From Cliona cf. orientalis (lineage: Eukaryota > Porifera > Demospongiae > Clionaida > Clionaidae): a stretch of DNA of 64,000 bases. The stretch is from assembly GCA_963930775.1 (NCBI GenBank), contig OZ005702.1:3348001-3412000 (forward strand). The letters run 5' to 3'. The notes under the pieces are model-generated. The model did not search any database and was not told where the DNA came from. It saw only the letters and a program-made list of their open reading frames with translations. This document shows, one piece after another, positions 53,501 through 63,400 of this stretch. Made by a program: the position numbers and the translations under genes. How positions within the stretch are numbered: position 1 is the stretch's first letter; every line of letters begins with the position of its first letter.

Positions 53501-56314
53501 AATGCTAGTGAGCGCAGAGTCCTTTTTACCAAGTCCATGGGTTGGGGCTGCAGAGTATATAGCTAAGATTGAACTGTTACTTTCTGTAGGACTAGTGCCT
53601 CGACTATAACCACCTTTTAACCCATTCACACACAACTATCTAGCTACTGGTCATGCATAGTTTATTTTTCTTTTTTTAATACTAGTCAAGGTTGAAATCT
53701 TTTGTGATTGTTGTGGCTTTTAAAAAAGCTGGTTGATGTCAAAAAATTATTATGAATGGGGTGTGCTAGTGCGTCTGCTTTTCACATGTAGCATCTCCTT
53801 CATCTTCATTATCATTTTCTCACGACCAGTAATAGTGTACACACATGGTACCTCCAAATCCTTTACTGTGCTTTCTTCTTCCAGTAACTTCACAAGATAT
53901 TCTTCCACCACATCCCAGAAAGAACCAGAAAATTCTAGAAAATTCTCTGGGAACGTGGCCGATGATTGTATTGGATTTCAGTAGGCACACAGCTCAATAG
54001 TCGTGCTCATTTTCTAGCTCTCTCTGCACTTCTAATATCTCTCCTGTCATTGGTGTCCAGATATCTTTGTACACATGGTGCCCTCAAACGATGCTTTTGT
54101 AAATCACGATCACATCTTCCCCACTTGCCATGGATTGGTAGATCGAGCTGCTAAAAGTGGGCGAGACTAATGGGAGGTGCTAATAATCGCTCTTCTATAA
54201 GCACACTTTTCCATAAGCGCACATTTCCTTATCGCTCAGACTTATAAGTGCATGCGCTTAATAACCCAAGTCTACGGTATACTGTTTATCCAGTAAAGCA
54301 AGATTAGGGCTTACTACTCATGCTGTATGTGTAGAATTAACCCCATGAAGGCTTCACTTTCTGAGCTAATCACCAGCACAAAGTGTTGGCAGGACATGAA
54401 ACGCAGCGTTTTCATTCATCGAGTGCACTCAGAAGTACACTTACCACAAAAATGGCTTTCAGCACATTGTACTACGACTACAATCTACTGTAGACACCCT
54501 TATAGACGCTGACTCCATTGTCAGGTCGACCACTGTTGGTGGTTTCCAAGCAACCTTTGTAGCTTCTTACCGCTTACGATATTTTTTACCCGTAACGATG
54601 ATTGCAGAAATGGAAATGTACACTTTATAATAGGGCTGCGTGCGCATTTCCAGTCCATCTGCAAGGACACCCGAATAGGTGTCCAAACATTGGAATTAAA
54701 GTCGGCTAGAGAAAAGTGAAACGCCTCTAGTTTATAGGAGGTATGCTGCTTTCAGTACAGTGTTCTCTAGATCTCATAGATTATACTAGAGCTCTGTAGA
54801 GCACATACCCCGCGCGCACATTGCGCAATCTATAGAGTTATTGTTGTGTGCATGGCTATAATTTTGTGAACTTCAGAAAATTCGTGGAAACGCTGCTTGA
54901 TTGTACATAGCTACCGGAGGTCCCAGTGACAAAAAGCACTTTCTCTACACCAGATCTAGACTACTAGGAGATATGAACTGATACTTTATTGTAATAGTAT
55001 AGCCTTGTTACATTGTGATTTGGTTCTATAGGGCTGCAGATATGAGCTCCGTCAGCGGATGCAGATAGATTTCACAAGCATTATTAGTTTCGACGATCTT
55101 TACCAGTCATAATATTATTCTTGGCTACTTAGTTGTGCGCATGAGCAGAAAACACAATGGGTATGCATTGTGCATTGAGTAGGCACTGTCGATAGGCGTG
55201 GCTACGTTAGCCAATAAAAAGGCACTAATTATGACGTCTGTGGACCGTGTCCATCGATTTGACGCACACTGAAGCTAGTTTTTCGCCGAATTGGATTGTT
55301 TCATTGTGCTTACGAATCGCTTAGGTGCCTACATCTCGATATATGGCGATTTTTGTGCTCACGACGACGACAACGACACGACCGATGCTTTACCCCTTGC
55401 GCCTGCGCGTGCATGGGGCAACAGGCTTTTGCCAACCAAGAAAGACACGAGTGGGTGTGACTTCCACCTTCAATCTTGGCACTAACAAGGTACATACACG
55501 CAAACGTTGATGCCAGAATTATGTACAGGGCAAGACTAAGGATATATATGACCCTCATATGGTCTGGTATGGCCGAGGGGGAACACACCACTCATGCACC
55601 CATGTGTCTACATCATACTTACCAACCCTCCCGATTTCCCGGGATTATCTCGAATTTTGGCTTTCAATCCCGAGCTCCCGATTTTAGCACCAAAAATCGC
55701 GAGAAATCCACCTCATCTGGGACTATGGCATTTTCTAGCTAGGTAGACACTTCATAGGTGGGCTTTTATTAGAGTAGCACACTATAAACAAATTATGTCA
55801 TCAGTCGATCATGCGACCTTCATGATGCCTACAGAACTCAGCAGCAATACTGAGCTTCATAGCTACTGTTTTTCAATTGATATTTCAGTAAAATATTATT
55901 TTTTGATAACAAATATATGCTTAGTACTGATGATCCCGAGAAATCCCTAAAAATCCAGAGAAATCTGGTATGAAATCCAGATATCTACAGCAGAGGGGTT
56001 GGTAAGTATGCTACATGCACTTTCATATTGGCCAATATTTTTATTATTGAATAATGTGCTATGTATTTGCAACAAATGTAGTAAGACTAGTGCACTCACT
56101 GTAAGGGTAAGTCCCTCCCGAAACATACAATCATTAAGTACTTCCAACGGTTCCTTTGCTGTCGGGTCATAGCAGAATCCAGATTCCTGCAGTGAATGGA
56201 ATTAAATACGGGCTAAATGGTCACAGTAGGTCTCACCTGGAGATTCCACCAATGAGTGCCAATAAAGTTGGAGTAGTGACCACACTGAACCGTTATCACT
56301 TCTCGAGCAGACAT
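38591..56314 (-). CDS. MSTO1: Misato homologue (MSTO1), tubulin-like protein
   Basis: Twelve exons (minus strand): 56314-56237, 56186-56100, 50636-50518, 44654-44558, 44161-44046, 42813-42756, 42308-41937, 41853-41722, 40975-40791, 40734-40690 (start may be 40731), 40468-40284, 38805-38591. The phases join cleanly to about 562 residues; the human protein is about 570. Diagnostic pieces: MSAREVITVQCGHYSNFIG and THWWN (start), LTLTGEQTYTPRLI, VQVWSDFQKLHLHP, FEDRLHFFAEECDHLQGFHL, DWDNGFGGLA, SSSVMASALETTSLLYR, and the C-terminal segment HPSFMSTCLEPDNYTELMH. Misato/DML1 has a split tubulin/FtsZ-like fold and acts in mitochondrial distribution and fusion. The start of the small exon at 40734 is the weakest call. 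The coding sequence is 1.7 kb within 17.7 kb; introns 2 and 3 (5.5 and 5.9 kb) are filled with transposon relics. Confidence 0.92.
38896..39176. mobile_element. MITE with about 38-bp perfect inverted ends
   Basis: AGTCTCGTGGCCCAGCCCCC at the left, with continued pairing through TTAAACGCACGCGAAAAA, and the same in reverse at the right. It lies in the last MSTO1 intron. Its right half is part of the tandem duplication 39049-39744. Confidence 0.7.
39049..39744. repeat. Head-to-tail tandem duplication, unequal copies
   Basis: Copy 1 is 39049-39406 and copy 2 is 39407-39744, both starting CTGTTTTATGATCGCTATCG and ending GGGAATGATGTAT. Copy 2 lacks about 20 bp of the MITE terminus (TTTAAGGGGGCTGGGCCAC region) and is otherwise nearly identical, so the duplication is recent. 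Confidence 0.8.
39865..40178. mobile_element. Tigger-like MITE, TGCAACCTCGATTATCCGG ends
   Basis: The left end TGCAACCTCGATTATC pairs with right GATAATCAAGGTTGCA. A second CCTCGATTATCCGG occurs 35 bp inside. It is related in its ends to 36661-37036 but more decayed. In an MSTO1 intron. Confidence 0.55.
41182..41408. repeat. Two interleaved inverted repeats (A-B-A'-B')
   Basis: Segment A (about 41184-41231, ends CCTGAATTTTCCTATA) recurs inverted at about 41299-41346. Segment B (about 41232-41287, with CCCCAGTAGCAATTTACTTT) recurs inverted at about 41347-41400. Only a few mismatches are seen. The order is A, B, A inverted, B inverted, so the two stems cannot nest. Located in the MSTO1 intron 40976-41721. 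Confidence 0.8.
42856..43646. mobile_element. MITE TACCGTAGAATCCCGCG, copy 1 (with insert)
   Basis: Left TACCGTAGAATCCCGCG, right reverse complement TACCATAGAATCCCGTG. It shares GGGAGGGGGCTTATACGCGG and AACTACCTATGCAGGAACTT-type text with 45845-46171 and 49284-49670. It is longer than those because of the insert at 42970-43216 and extra sequence near the right end. Begins 43 bp upstream of the 42813 exon on the minus strand. Confidence 0.7.
42970..43216. mobile_element. Harbinger-like MITE nested in 42856-43646
   Basis: GGCCAATGAAACTAC at the left and GTGTGGCC at the right, with TAA at both borders (42967-42969 and 43217-43219). Both ends carry GTTTCTCGTCC-type subterminal sequence in inverted orientation. 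Same family as 3191-3600. Confidence 0.55.
44207..44390 (+). repeat. Hairpin-rich dispersed repeat R2, short copy
   Basis: Starts ACAACAAAAATATTTTTCAG after an (AT)n tract and tracks 24344-24530, including ACATGAGGGCATGGAT, GTGCGCCC/ATGCGCCC and ACTGTAGGGCC. The central hairpin is present with different stem bases (GGCGGA/TCCGC). It stops before the second half of the long copy. Confidence 0.55.
45845..46171. mobile_element. MITE TACTGTAGAATCCCGCG, copy 2
   Basis: Left TACTGTAGAATCCCGCGATT and right reverse complement TACCGTAGAATCCCGCAAAT. About 327 bp in MSTO1 intron 3, with C- and G-runs near each end. Confidence 0.7.
47367..48320 (+). pseudogene. Relic of a P-element/THAP9-like transposase
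   Basis: Conceptual translation with several frameshifts gives recognisable blocks in order: VVAVTADGASHNWNFFQL near 47370 (the P-type catalytic Asp motif), a KRKDSRAPITN-like block near 47865, LSAETLEGLCTTDRF near 48037, and near 48199 FFQDPIERYFSKQQ, MGGGNENPTVEQF and SNSAILRQQ. The last blocks are the conserved C-terminus of THAP9/P transposases. Stops and frameshifts make it dead. It lies in MSTO1 intron 3, opposite strand. Confidence 0.7.
48564..49107 (-). other. Two unrecognised open segments, possible relic
   Basis: Minus-strand frames 49107-48838 (89 codons, e.g. KVLGEMKNDQVFTHTSRGTF) and 48767-48564 (67 codons) have a protein-like composition and lie in the same order. I do not recognise the family. 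They sit in MSTO1 intron 3 next to the P-element relic but on the other strand, so a second transposon remnant is the simplest guess. Confidence 0.3.
49284..49670. mobile_element. MITE TACCATAGAATCCCGCG, copy 3
   Basis: Left TACCATAGAATCCCGCGATT and right reverse complement TACCGTAGAATTATGCAATT. Interior text GGGGAGGGGCTTATATGCGG and ATAGGAACTTGAGCTAAAA is shared with the two other copies. In MSTO1 intron 3. Confidence 0.7.
50097..50437. mobile_element. MITE CATAGTTGCCA, 6-bp duplication, copy 1
   Basis: CATAGTTGCCA at the left and its reverse complement TGGCAACTATG at the right. The hexamer AAGCTC occurs exactly at both borders (50091-50096 and 50438-50443). The interior contains CCATGCCCATTTTTGCATTG and TTTCGGGACTGTCCCG, also seen in the copy at 59547-59849. 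Confidence 0.8.
51370..51870 (+). pseudogene. Relic of a C48/Ulp1-like cysteine peptidase
   Basis: With frame changes the blocks LDAIQRGEWLTDTHI, FIQILHADGNHWLAV, VYDQFY and QTGTSDCG appear in order. These are the His, Asp and Gln/Cys motifs of Ulp1-like (C48) peptidases commonly found in eukaryotic transposons and some host genes. At least two frameshifts and several stops are present. Located in MSTO1 intron 2, opposite strand. Confidence 0.6.
52106..52690. mobile_element. MITE, TACCRTATTRCCTCTAATTT ends
   Basis: Left TACCATATTGCCTCTAATTT and right reverse complement TACCGTATTACCTCTAATTT, then AACGGACA. The motif CTCTAATTATCTGGACA-like text is repeated near both ends. It ends 30 bp before the transposase relic at 52720. 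Confidence 0.75.
52720..53566 (+). pseudogene. Pogo/jerky-like (DDE_1) transposase relic
   Basis: The first part (52720-52968) has a CENP-B-type DNA-binding block (FSDGWFDGFKKRHRIS). After a stop and frame change near 52950 a longer frame (to 53566) gives ITLFMDGKARVKPLLIF, WCDEKVMREW, LLALDVHKAQTTDA (second catalytic Asp) and VFVPAGTTSLVQPVDV (third). These are DDE_1 motifs. The N-terminal HTH, part of the first Asp region and the C-terminus are missing or shifted. It may have come with one of the TA-flanked elements, but no matching ends were found around it. Confidence 0.75.
54786..55440 (+). repeat. Dispersed repeat R1, most complete copy
   Basis: Begins AGAGCTCTGTAGAGCACATA, continues through ACTTCAGAAAATTCGTGG and CGACGATCTTTACCAG, and ends near TTTACCCCTTGCGCCTGCGC. 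It covers both the 206-620 and 3640-4015 copies. In MSTO1 intron 2. Confidence 0.6.
55614..56010. mobile_element. MITE CATACTTACCAACC, 6-bp duplication
   Basis: CATACTTACCAACCCTCC at the left and the reverse complement of right GGGGTTGGTAAGTATG. The hexamer CTACAT lies exactly at both borders (55608-55613 and 56011-56016). The interior has CCCGATTTCCCGGGA-like text. It ends 90 bp before MSTO1 exon 2 on the genomic map. Confidence 0.8.
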
Positions 56315-57498
56315 GCTCAAGCAAAGTGTGCATTGGCTGACGACCATGTGGTAAATCTTAATCATGCGTGGGCGTTTACCCGGAACAGTCACGTGTTTTC
56401 CATTTGAAGGGAGGATCCCCAAGTCAGAAACGAGAGGAGTACAAATCTCAAGCTTTACTTTCAAATCTCACTGTATAGGCGTTCATCGTGAGTTACTATG
56501 GCATGTGTGGGAAAGTGTGTCATGTATCATACCTTTACAGTCACTTAGTTTGGTTTAAAGCTTGTACCAAAAACTCTCCGGGCAATAAAAGCTAGTTCCG
56601 TTGGGCCGGGCTCTGTACACATGATATACGGTTAGTTTCGCTGGCATGTTATGCTTGGTAGATCTAGAGTAGATTGGAATCTATGGCCTATAGTCGCTAG
56701 GACTGGCACGTTATGTATTGTAAAGTATGAAATTATCGTGAGAGTATTGATCTGTTGTTTGTCCCAAGGAGTACTCACATAATTTGTATCTTAACAACCT
56801 TACTGCACTGAATGGCTACTGACAAAAATATGACATACCGGGGTATTTATGCTTGTATACCGGTGTGCTTGTATCGGGAGTGAACAACCAACTTTCATAA
56901 GGGCTGGAGGGGGTGGGTACAGAACCAGCAATATGGAATAAAGGTCATAAATTAAGTGAAGCAAATAATATCCATCTTCAGAACGTTGTCAGTGCTGGTG
57001 CATATATACAGGTAGTCTCATTCAACTGTGGGGGGTTATACAAAAGTATTAAAGTAATCAGCATCCACCAAAATCACCAAAATTAATGATTTGATATCCT
57101 AGCAAGTGGTAGTGCCATTAATATTATGAATTAAAACATACAAAAACTTGTATTCTGTGGGCTTTGAAATTTGCATCAACGAAAATTTCCTGCTAGACGA
57201 TATGACTCAAGTAAGGAAGGGCATTGGTGGGGTGTAATTTGTGTGATTTAGTGTTAATTACATCAATCAAGTGCTATACCTCTTTATTGAGAGCTCTAGT
57301 CTATTGGCTCTTTTATGTGCATGTATCTACAAGGGAAATATTAACACTTGAGATGCTTAAAGCAACCCTTGTGTTTGATAATTGTGAGGCTGCAAACAAT
57401 GCCTTGACCGTATATGGTTACAACAGTAGCCTTACTTATCCATCCACATTTTGAATCTCCTATGGGCTGATTCATCAAAACTGGTGCTACTATTGCAG
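56315..57498. promoter_or_regulatory. Divergent spacer between MSTO1 and SNX27
   Basis: The two genes start at its edges and face away from each other, so both promoters should lie in these 1.18 kb. A CAG directly precedes the SNX27 ATG, which could be a splice acceptor of a 5' UTR exon. No TATA box or strong known motif was identified, and no mobile element with clear ends. Confidence 0.45.
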
Positions 57499-60400
57499 AT
57501 GTCGTCTCAAGAGGATGCTGATGAAAAGGGTGGTGAAGAGTTGGAAGAAGAGGCACCAATTCAGAAAGGCCCCCATGACGTCATTGTTATCAAGAATCAG
57601 CAAGGGTTTGGGTTCAACGTGAGGGGTCAAGTGTCGGAGGGAGGTCAGCTCAAGTCCATTGGGGGAGACCTCTATGCTCCAATGCAGTACATCAGTGCTG
57701 TGCTGGAAGGTGGACCAGCAGAGGCGGCTGGACTCAGAGTGGGGGACAGAATATTGGAAGTGTAAGAGCTACGTGTACATGTATGTAGAATGTTATGTGT
57801 CTATATTGACTGCTCAATCTCCACTATTTCCTGTTCTACTTACTTGCCTGTACTATCAAGTCAATATGTACAGTGAGTCAGGTATTAGTACATGTACCTC
57901 CTGATAGATGAAGGTACATGAAAAAATTGAAGCTGATTCTTGCAAGCTTGCATTATTGTCGGTTCCAATATCTCTTATAACCAGAGCTCTATAGAGCACA
58001 TACCCTATGCACCCTGTAATGCGTATAGCATTCACTTGGCTATCAACCTATTATGACTTGATATCCCTTACCTATGTTGCACTCAGTGGCAACAACGTAC
58101 TGCCTTACTACATATAGGTGTGGTCAATAGGCGTGGCCAATCAAAGCAACAATCTGTCACCATATTCAATATCTTGACAGCATTGGCCACTTGCTAAGAT
58201 GCCTAGATCTTGAAATCTAGTGTTTTTTGTGTCCACAGCGATGATAGCATAACTGATTGCTTACATTGTATATGCAAAGGGATGTGTATGTGATTACCAG
58301 GTTGTACTAGCATGAGCACAGCTGGTGTGGCAAGTCACTCAGTGCGTTATCTCATATACCACTACAATGTGTGCACATATCACGTGTGCTCTACACGAAC
58401 AGTCGTTCATATTGTCAGTACCCGCTTGCTTGTTGATCAATCATTATGCTTATGTATGCATTGAATGTGCAATATGATATTACACATTACCTTTGACTAT
58501 TGATTGTTGTGGATGGCGGTGTGGTCGTGTGTGCCATACACACACTGCCTACCTAGTAGTGAAGACCATCAAACTATTGTAACGATACACTCACACGGTC
58601 ACATACATACATGTACACAGCAACCACCAAGTAGTGGAGGGTGCAGACCATCAAACTGTTGTGCAGCTGATTCGCAACAGTGGCTCCCAGGTTCACCTGG
58701 TGGTGGTCAGTGTGACTGCGGATGAGTCCAGGAAGCTTGAACCAGAGAACACTGGCATGTCCGCCATGGACTACTTTGAGCGTCGTTCTGTGCCTGTCTC
58801 CGTACCTGATACAGAGAAGATGAGAGACGACGCTGGCAAGGAGTACGTTGTCTACAACATCTACCTAGCCAACAAGCACACAACCTCACGGAGATACCGA
58901 GAGTTTGATGCTCTCAACAATAATGTAAGTGATGACAATAGTAGTCAGGGGGCATCTCAATACGTACATGTACATGTATTTGTCATATGACATGTATAAT
59001 GAAGGAGTGTTGCATTCCACTGAGACAGTAATTATACTATACTACTGTGATATTATGCATTTAGTTGTTAGCATTATTGTTACTTTTCCAGGGGGGGGGG
59101 GGTGCATGTCATTTGGGCTGGGGATATTTATAATCAAGGTTGCACTGGATACGATTTTACTGTTATGACTATAGTAACAGGATTCATAGCATCCACTTAT
59201 AAAAATCATAATCACGTACACAACATTGATGATCATGAATCACCAGGAGGAAGTACATGCACATGTGCATATGCATGTTAGGCATATCATAAAATTTTAT
59301 TAAGTACATATACATTGTACAAGGTTAAGTGGAGTGCCTTAATTTCTTGTTTGCAGCTGAAGAGACAATTTAATGACTTCATCTTTCCCAAGCTCCCTGG
59401 TAAGAAGCCATTTACTCTGAATGCTGCTCAGGTGGACCTGCGTCGGAGGGGCTTGGAGGACTACATGGATAAAGGTATTTAGTGGAAATTATGTCGGCCA
59501 AGGCCCATGGTGGCATAGGAAGAGAAACCCATTGACATGCCCATAGCATAGTTGCCAAATTTAAGAGAAGAGAGCCCAGGACAAAGGTGAAAATATGCAT
59601 AACGCGAGAAAAATTTGGGCCATGCCTACTTTGATTGCCCACACCCACCATTTGGTAATTCCGACTACCATGCCCAATAAATGTCGAGATACACTGGATA
59701 CTTATGATTGTGCCATACCCCATAAAATTTTGTACAAGCGAGCTGTATTCTCGGACATTGCTACTCAATCAGACAATCCTTTACACAACTTAGACATAGG
59801 GCCAAGTTCCAGGACTGTCCCTGCCATTCCAGGTTGATTGGCAACTATGCCATAGTCTTTCCATCTTCAGAGCTCTTCCTACATGTATATATACATTCAT
59901 GTTCCTAGGTCATTCTCCTGAACTGATATTAATTGTTGTCTTTGCTTACAGTGTGCTCGGCTCGAGTAATCTTTGAGAGTGACCTGATGCAAGACTTCCT
60001 TGACCTAAAGCAGGGCAGTGGATTAGCTGGTGCTGCCGCTGTTGTTGTTGCCAAGGGAAATAAGACCACACCTCCTCAGGGACGCAAGGTGGAACGCAAG
60101 GTTGATCTGAGAGTGTTACTTCCTGACCATTCTCTTGTCACTGTGCCCATCTCAGAACACTGGAGGGCCACGGAAGTCTTTCAGGTTTGCTGAATCAATA
60201 TTCATTTATATATCTTGAGTAGTGTTAGGCTACATGTACATGTACATGTAATTGTATATGTACATGTTTAGTTTTAACATTAAATTTACCTATCAATATT
60301 CATTCTAAATAGTATTTAACCCTCGGCGCATGCGCGGGGGTTACGGTAGACGTTCTATGTGTGTGTCTGTATATTTGTGTGTCGGTTACCAAGCTAGCTG

Positions 60401-63400
60401 CTACATTCCTCATTTGCAAGTCCAAAGTACAGTTTTGTAAAGTTCCTTGCAGCGTTCCAAACGCATGTATTGTATGGATTTCGCTGAAAACGCTTTATTC
60501 TTCAGTTTTGACGTCACTTGCTGATGCTAAGCTTCTTGACTTTTTCCCAGCTAGCAGTAGCATGACTTTACGTATAAATAGACCATTGTGTGTCACGCAC
60601 TATACAGTATGTAGTAAAGTGCTTTAGACATGATGGGTCGACTGGTCACCACCATCACCTTCCTAGCTCAGCTCACTGGCAAGCTCTCGACAGATGAAGC
60701 CGGCGACGGTGGCTTCTTTTCAACTCTAAGGTTTAGCCGCCATGCCATGTGCATTCTTGCTTAGCTAGCCAGAGTGTCGAAGCTTGTATGCATGCATGCA
60801 GTGCTTGGACCCAAGTGAGCAACTTGCAGCGATAATAGTGGACATGCAGTACTGCTCAGTGTATATGTAGTCATGCTAGATGCACGTACGGTGTACTTAT
60901 AGGTGTTGTCAATACTCACCTACTGTTACATATTTATGCAGACGGTGGCCAAGAAGGTTGCATTATCTGAAAGCAATAAGAAATACTTTGCCCTGTTTCT
61001 CAGAACAGAACATGATTTTGGTAAGACAAACCACTGCACAGTACAGTGCATGTGCCATGACCATCTCATATCCTACATGTACATGTATTGTTCTCTCCAC
61101 TGTAGATCGTAAAATTCAGGACAATGAATTTCCCCACCAGCTCTACGTTCAGAACTACTCATCAAAAGGAGGAGCTTCTGACAGCTGCATCCTGCTCAAG
61201 AAGTGGATCTTTAGTCGAACTCATGAGGTCCAAGCGTCTACTGACTCTGTTGTACGAAACCTCTTTTATCACCAAGTGAGTATGCATACGGCTTGTGCTG
61301 GTTGGGGTCTGCACACGTTCTCCCTCATGTTGTGTATTCAGTGACCACACTTGTAGGTGTAGGTCGTGGTGGATAGTTATTGGTAACTGGCATCTGTTTA
61401 CTACAGCCAATCCAGCCGTACAGTGTACATGTACGTGTGCATTTGTCATTTTCTAGGCATTCCCAAATGTTAATGTTACATAATAATATACCGTAAATCT
61501 GGAAATTTTCGTGTAATAAAACTTTCGTAATAAAAAATTTCGTGTTTAAAAATTTTCGTAGGACGACTCAGCCTACGAAAATAATTTTACATCGAAATTT
61601 TATTAGCAATGCTTTTACTTACGAAGAAGATCACGAAAAGGCCTACAATCTAGTGAGCAGCCGTCGACAACAAAACTGAGATAGGTAGGCAGCAAGGTTG
61701 ATCGACTCTTGAACACGCGGACCGCCCCGTACTGCACTGCTGGCTGTAGCTGTACGTACGTACGTTCGCGCATGCGCACACGCTCTAATATTTCGCTGCT
61801 TTAAAATTTCAACGTAGAAAATATTTCGTGATATTTAATTTCGTAGTCGACAGGGACTACGAAAATATTTCAACAACGAAATTTTCCAGATTTACGGTAT
61901 TTCAGATTCACGTATGTACTCTTCCCATGCTATCAAGAGTAGCCTTATCCTTAGGCTCTCTAAGCCCCTCTTCCTAGTCTCCAATGCATACATGTACATG
62001 TATTAAGGAGGACTCATGGATCATGCCATAGAGTGTAGATGAGCCAATAAGAAGAATGTTGATCAACCAACCAAGAAACTCTCAACGAAACATACCATAT
62101 TTTCATGTTATTAGGCGCATTTCAAGTATGAGCGCATGCCATTTTGCTGGCCTAAGCACTCGCTATATTATACATATTAGGCACATTTTGCATATAAGCA
62201 CAATGAAATACTACATGTACATGTACATGTGAACCTTGTTCTCAATATCTACACGCTTACTTGCTAGCCCAGGGTTCCAGCCTCAGTTAGTCGAAATCTC
62301 AATGACCGCTTTCGATCCTCAGGTTCTTTAAGCAGTGAGTGCCATTTCAAGCTGGGAAGAATGCAGCAACAAAGCGAATGTCCATGCCTCTTAAATAGGG
62401 CCATTGATACCGCAAGCGTGCATGCATACTTGGATGTAGCTATTTTTAATGCAGGGCTAGAAATAAGGCTCATGTTTTGGTCGGACATTGATAGGACACA
62501 GTACAAGACTTTGTGGAGTTGCATGGGGAATTTGATCGGTCATTTCAACAATTTGGTCGGAAAATGTCCGATGACCAGCTGTTATTTCTAGCTCTGTTAA
62601 TGAGGCACAAAAATATGGCATCTCATTAAAAAAGGCATGGAAAACATTAGAAATTTTGTGCTCTGAGAAGGAATTAGCCAGTAGTCCAACTACACATGAC
62701 ACTAGAGGCAACATTACTCAAATATAGGCCCTACTATCAGTATTTTCTTGTGAATACTGAAATATTTATGGGGAGAGATTTTCCGTTTCTGATTCTTGTG
62801 AAGAATTCATGGGGTGGGGTTGGGGAGGGGTGCAAAGGATCTGTGATGCTCTAGTACAGTTTGACTGCTATTAATTAACACAGATGTGACTACTTTTATT
62901 TTTGATATTTACATGTACGTGTACATTGTATCAATTCTAGGCTGTTGAAGATGTAAGCAAGGGGCGAATTAATGCTGGAGAGCAACTAACACAACTAAAA
63001 ACACTGAAGGCACAAGATAGAAAGCAGCAGGTTAGAGTCAACCAGGAGCCCATGAACTGCCTAAGGACACACAAGCTCATGGGCTCCTCAGATAACCCCC
63101 TATGCATGAACCAACAAATATAATTTTATTCAGGCTTTGTTTGACACTTTGAAAGCAAATATTCCACATTTCAGCTGTGCACATGTTAAATTCCAGTTAC
63201 ATGGTGGGTAATTTTTGTGATTGACTTGGCAATCACAAAAATTTCCACCCACGAAAAGTAATGCCTACAGTGAGATCTTGCTATTGATTTTCTTTGTCAC
63301 TGCAAAGAGACTTGGACAAATAGCATGATAGAAGAATATTAGTGTCGAAGATGCCATTAATAGATGATAACTGTTGCTTGCTAACACTAAGAATAGTTGG

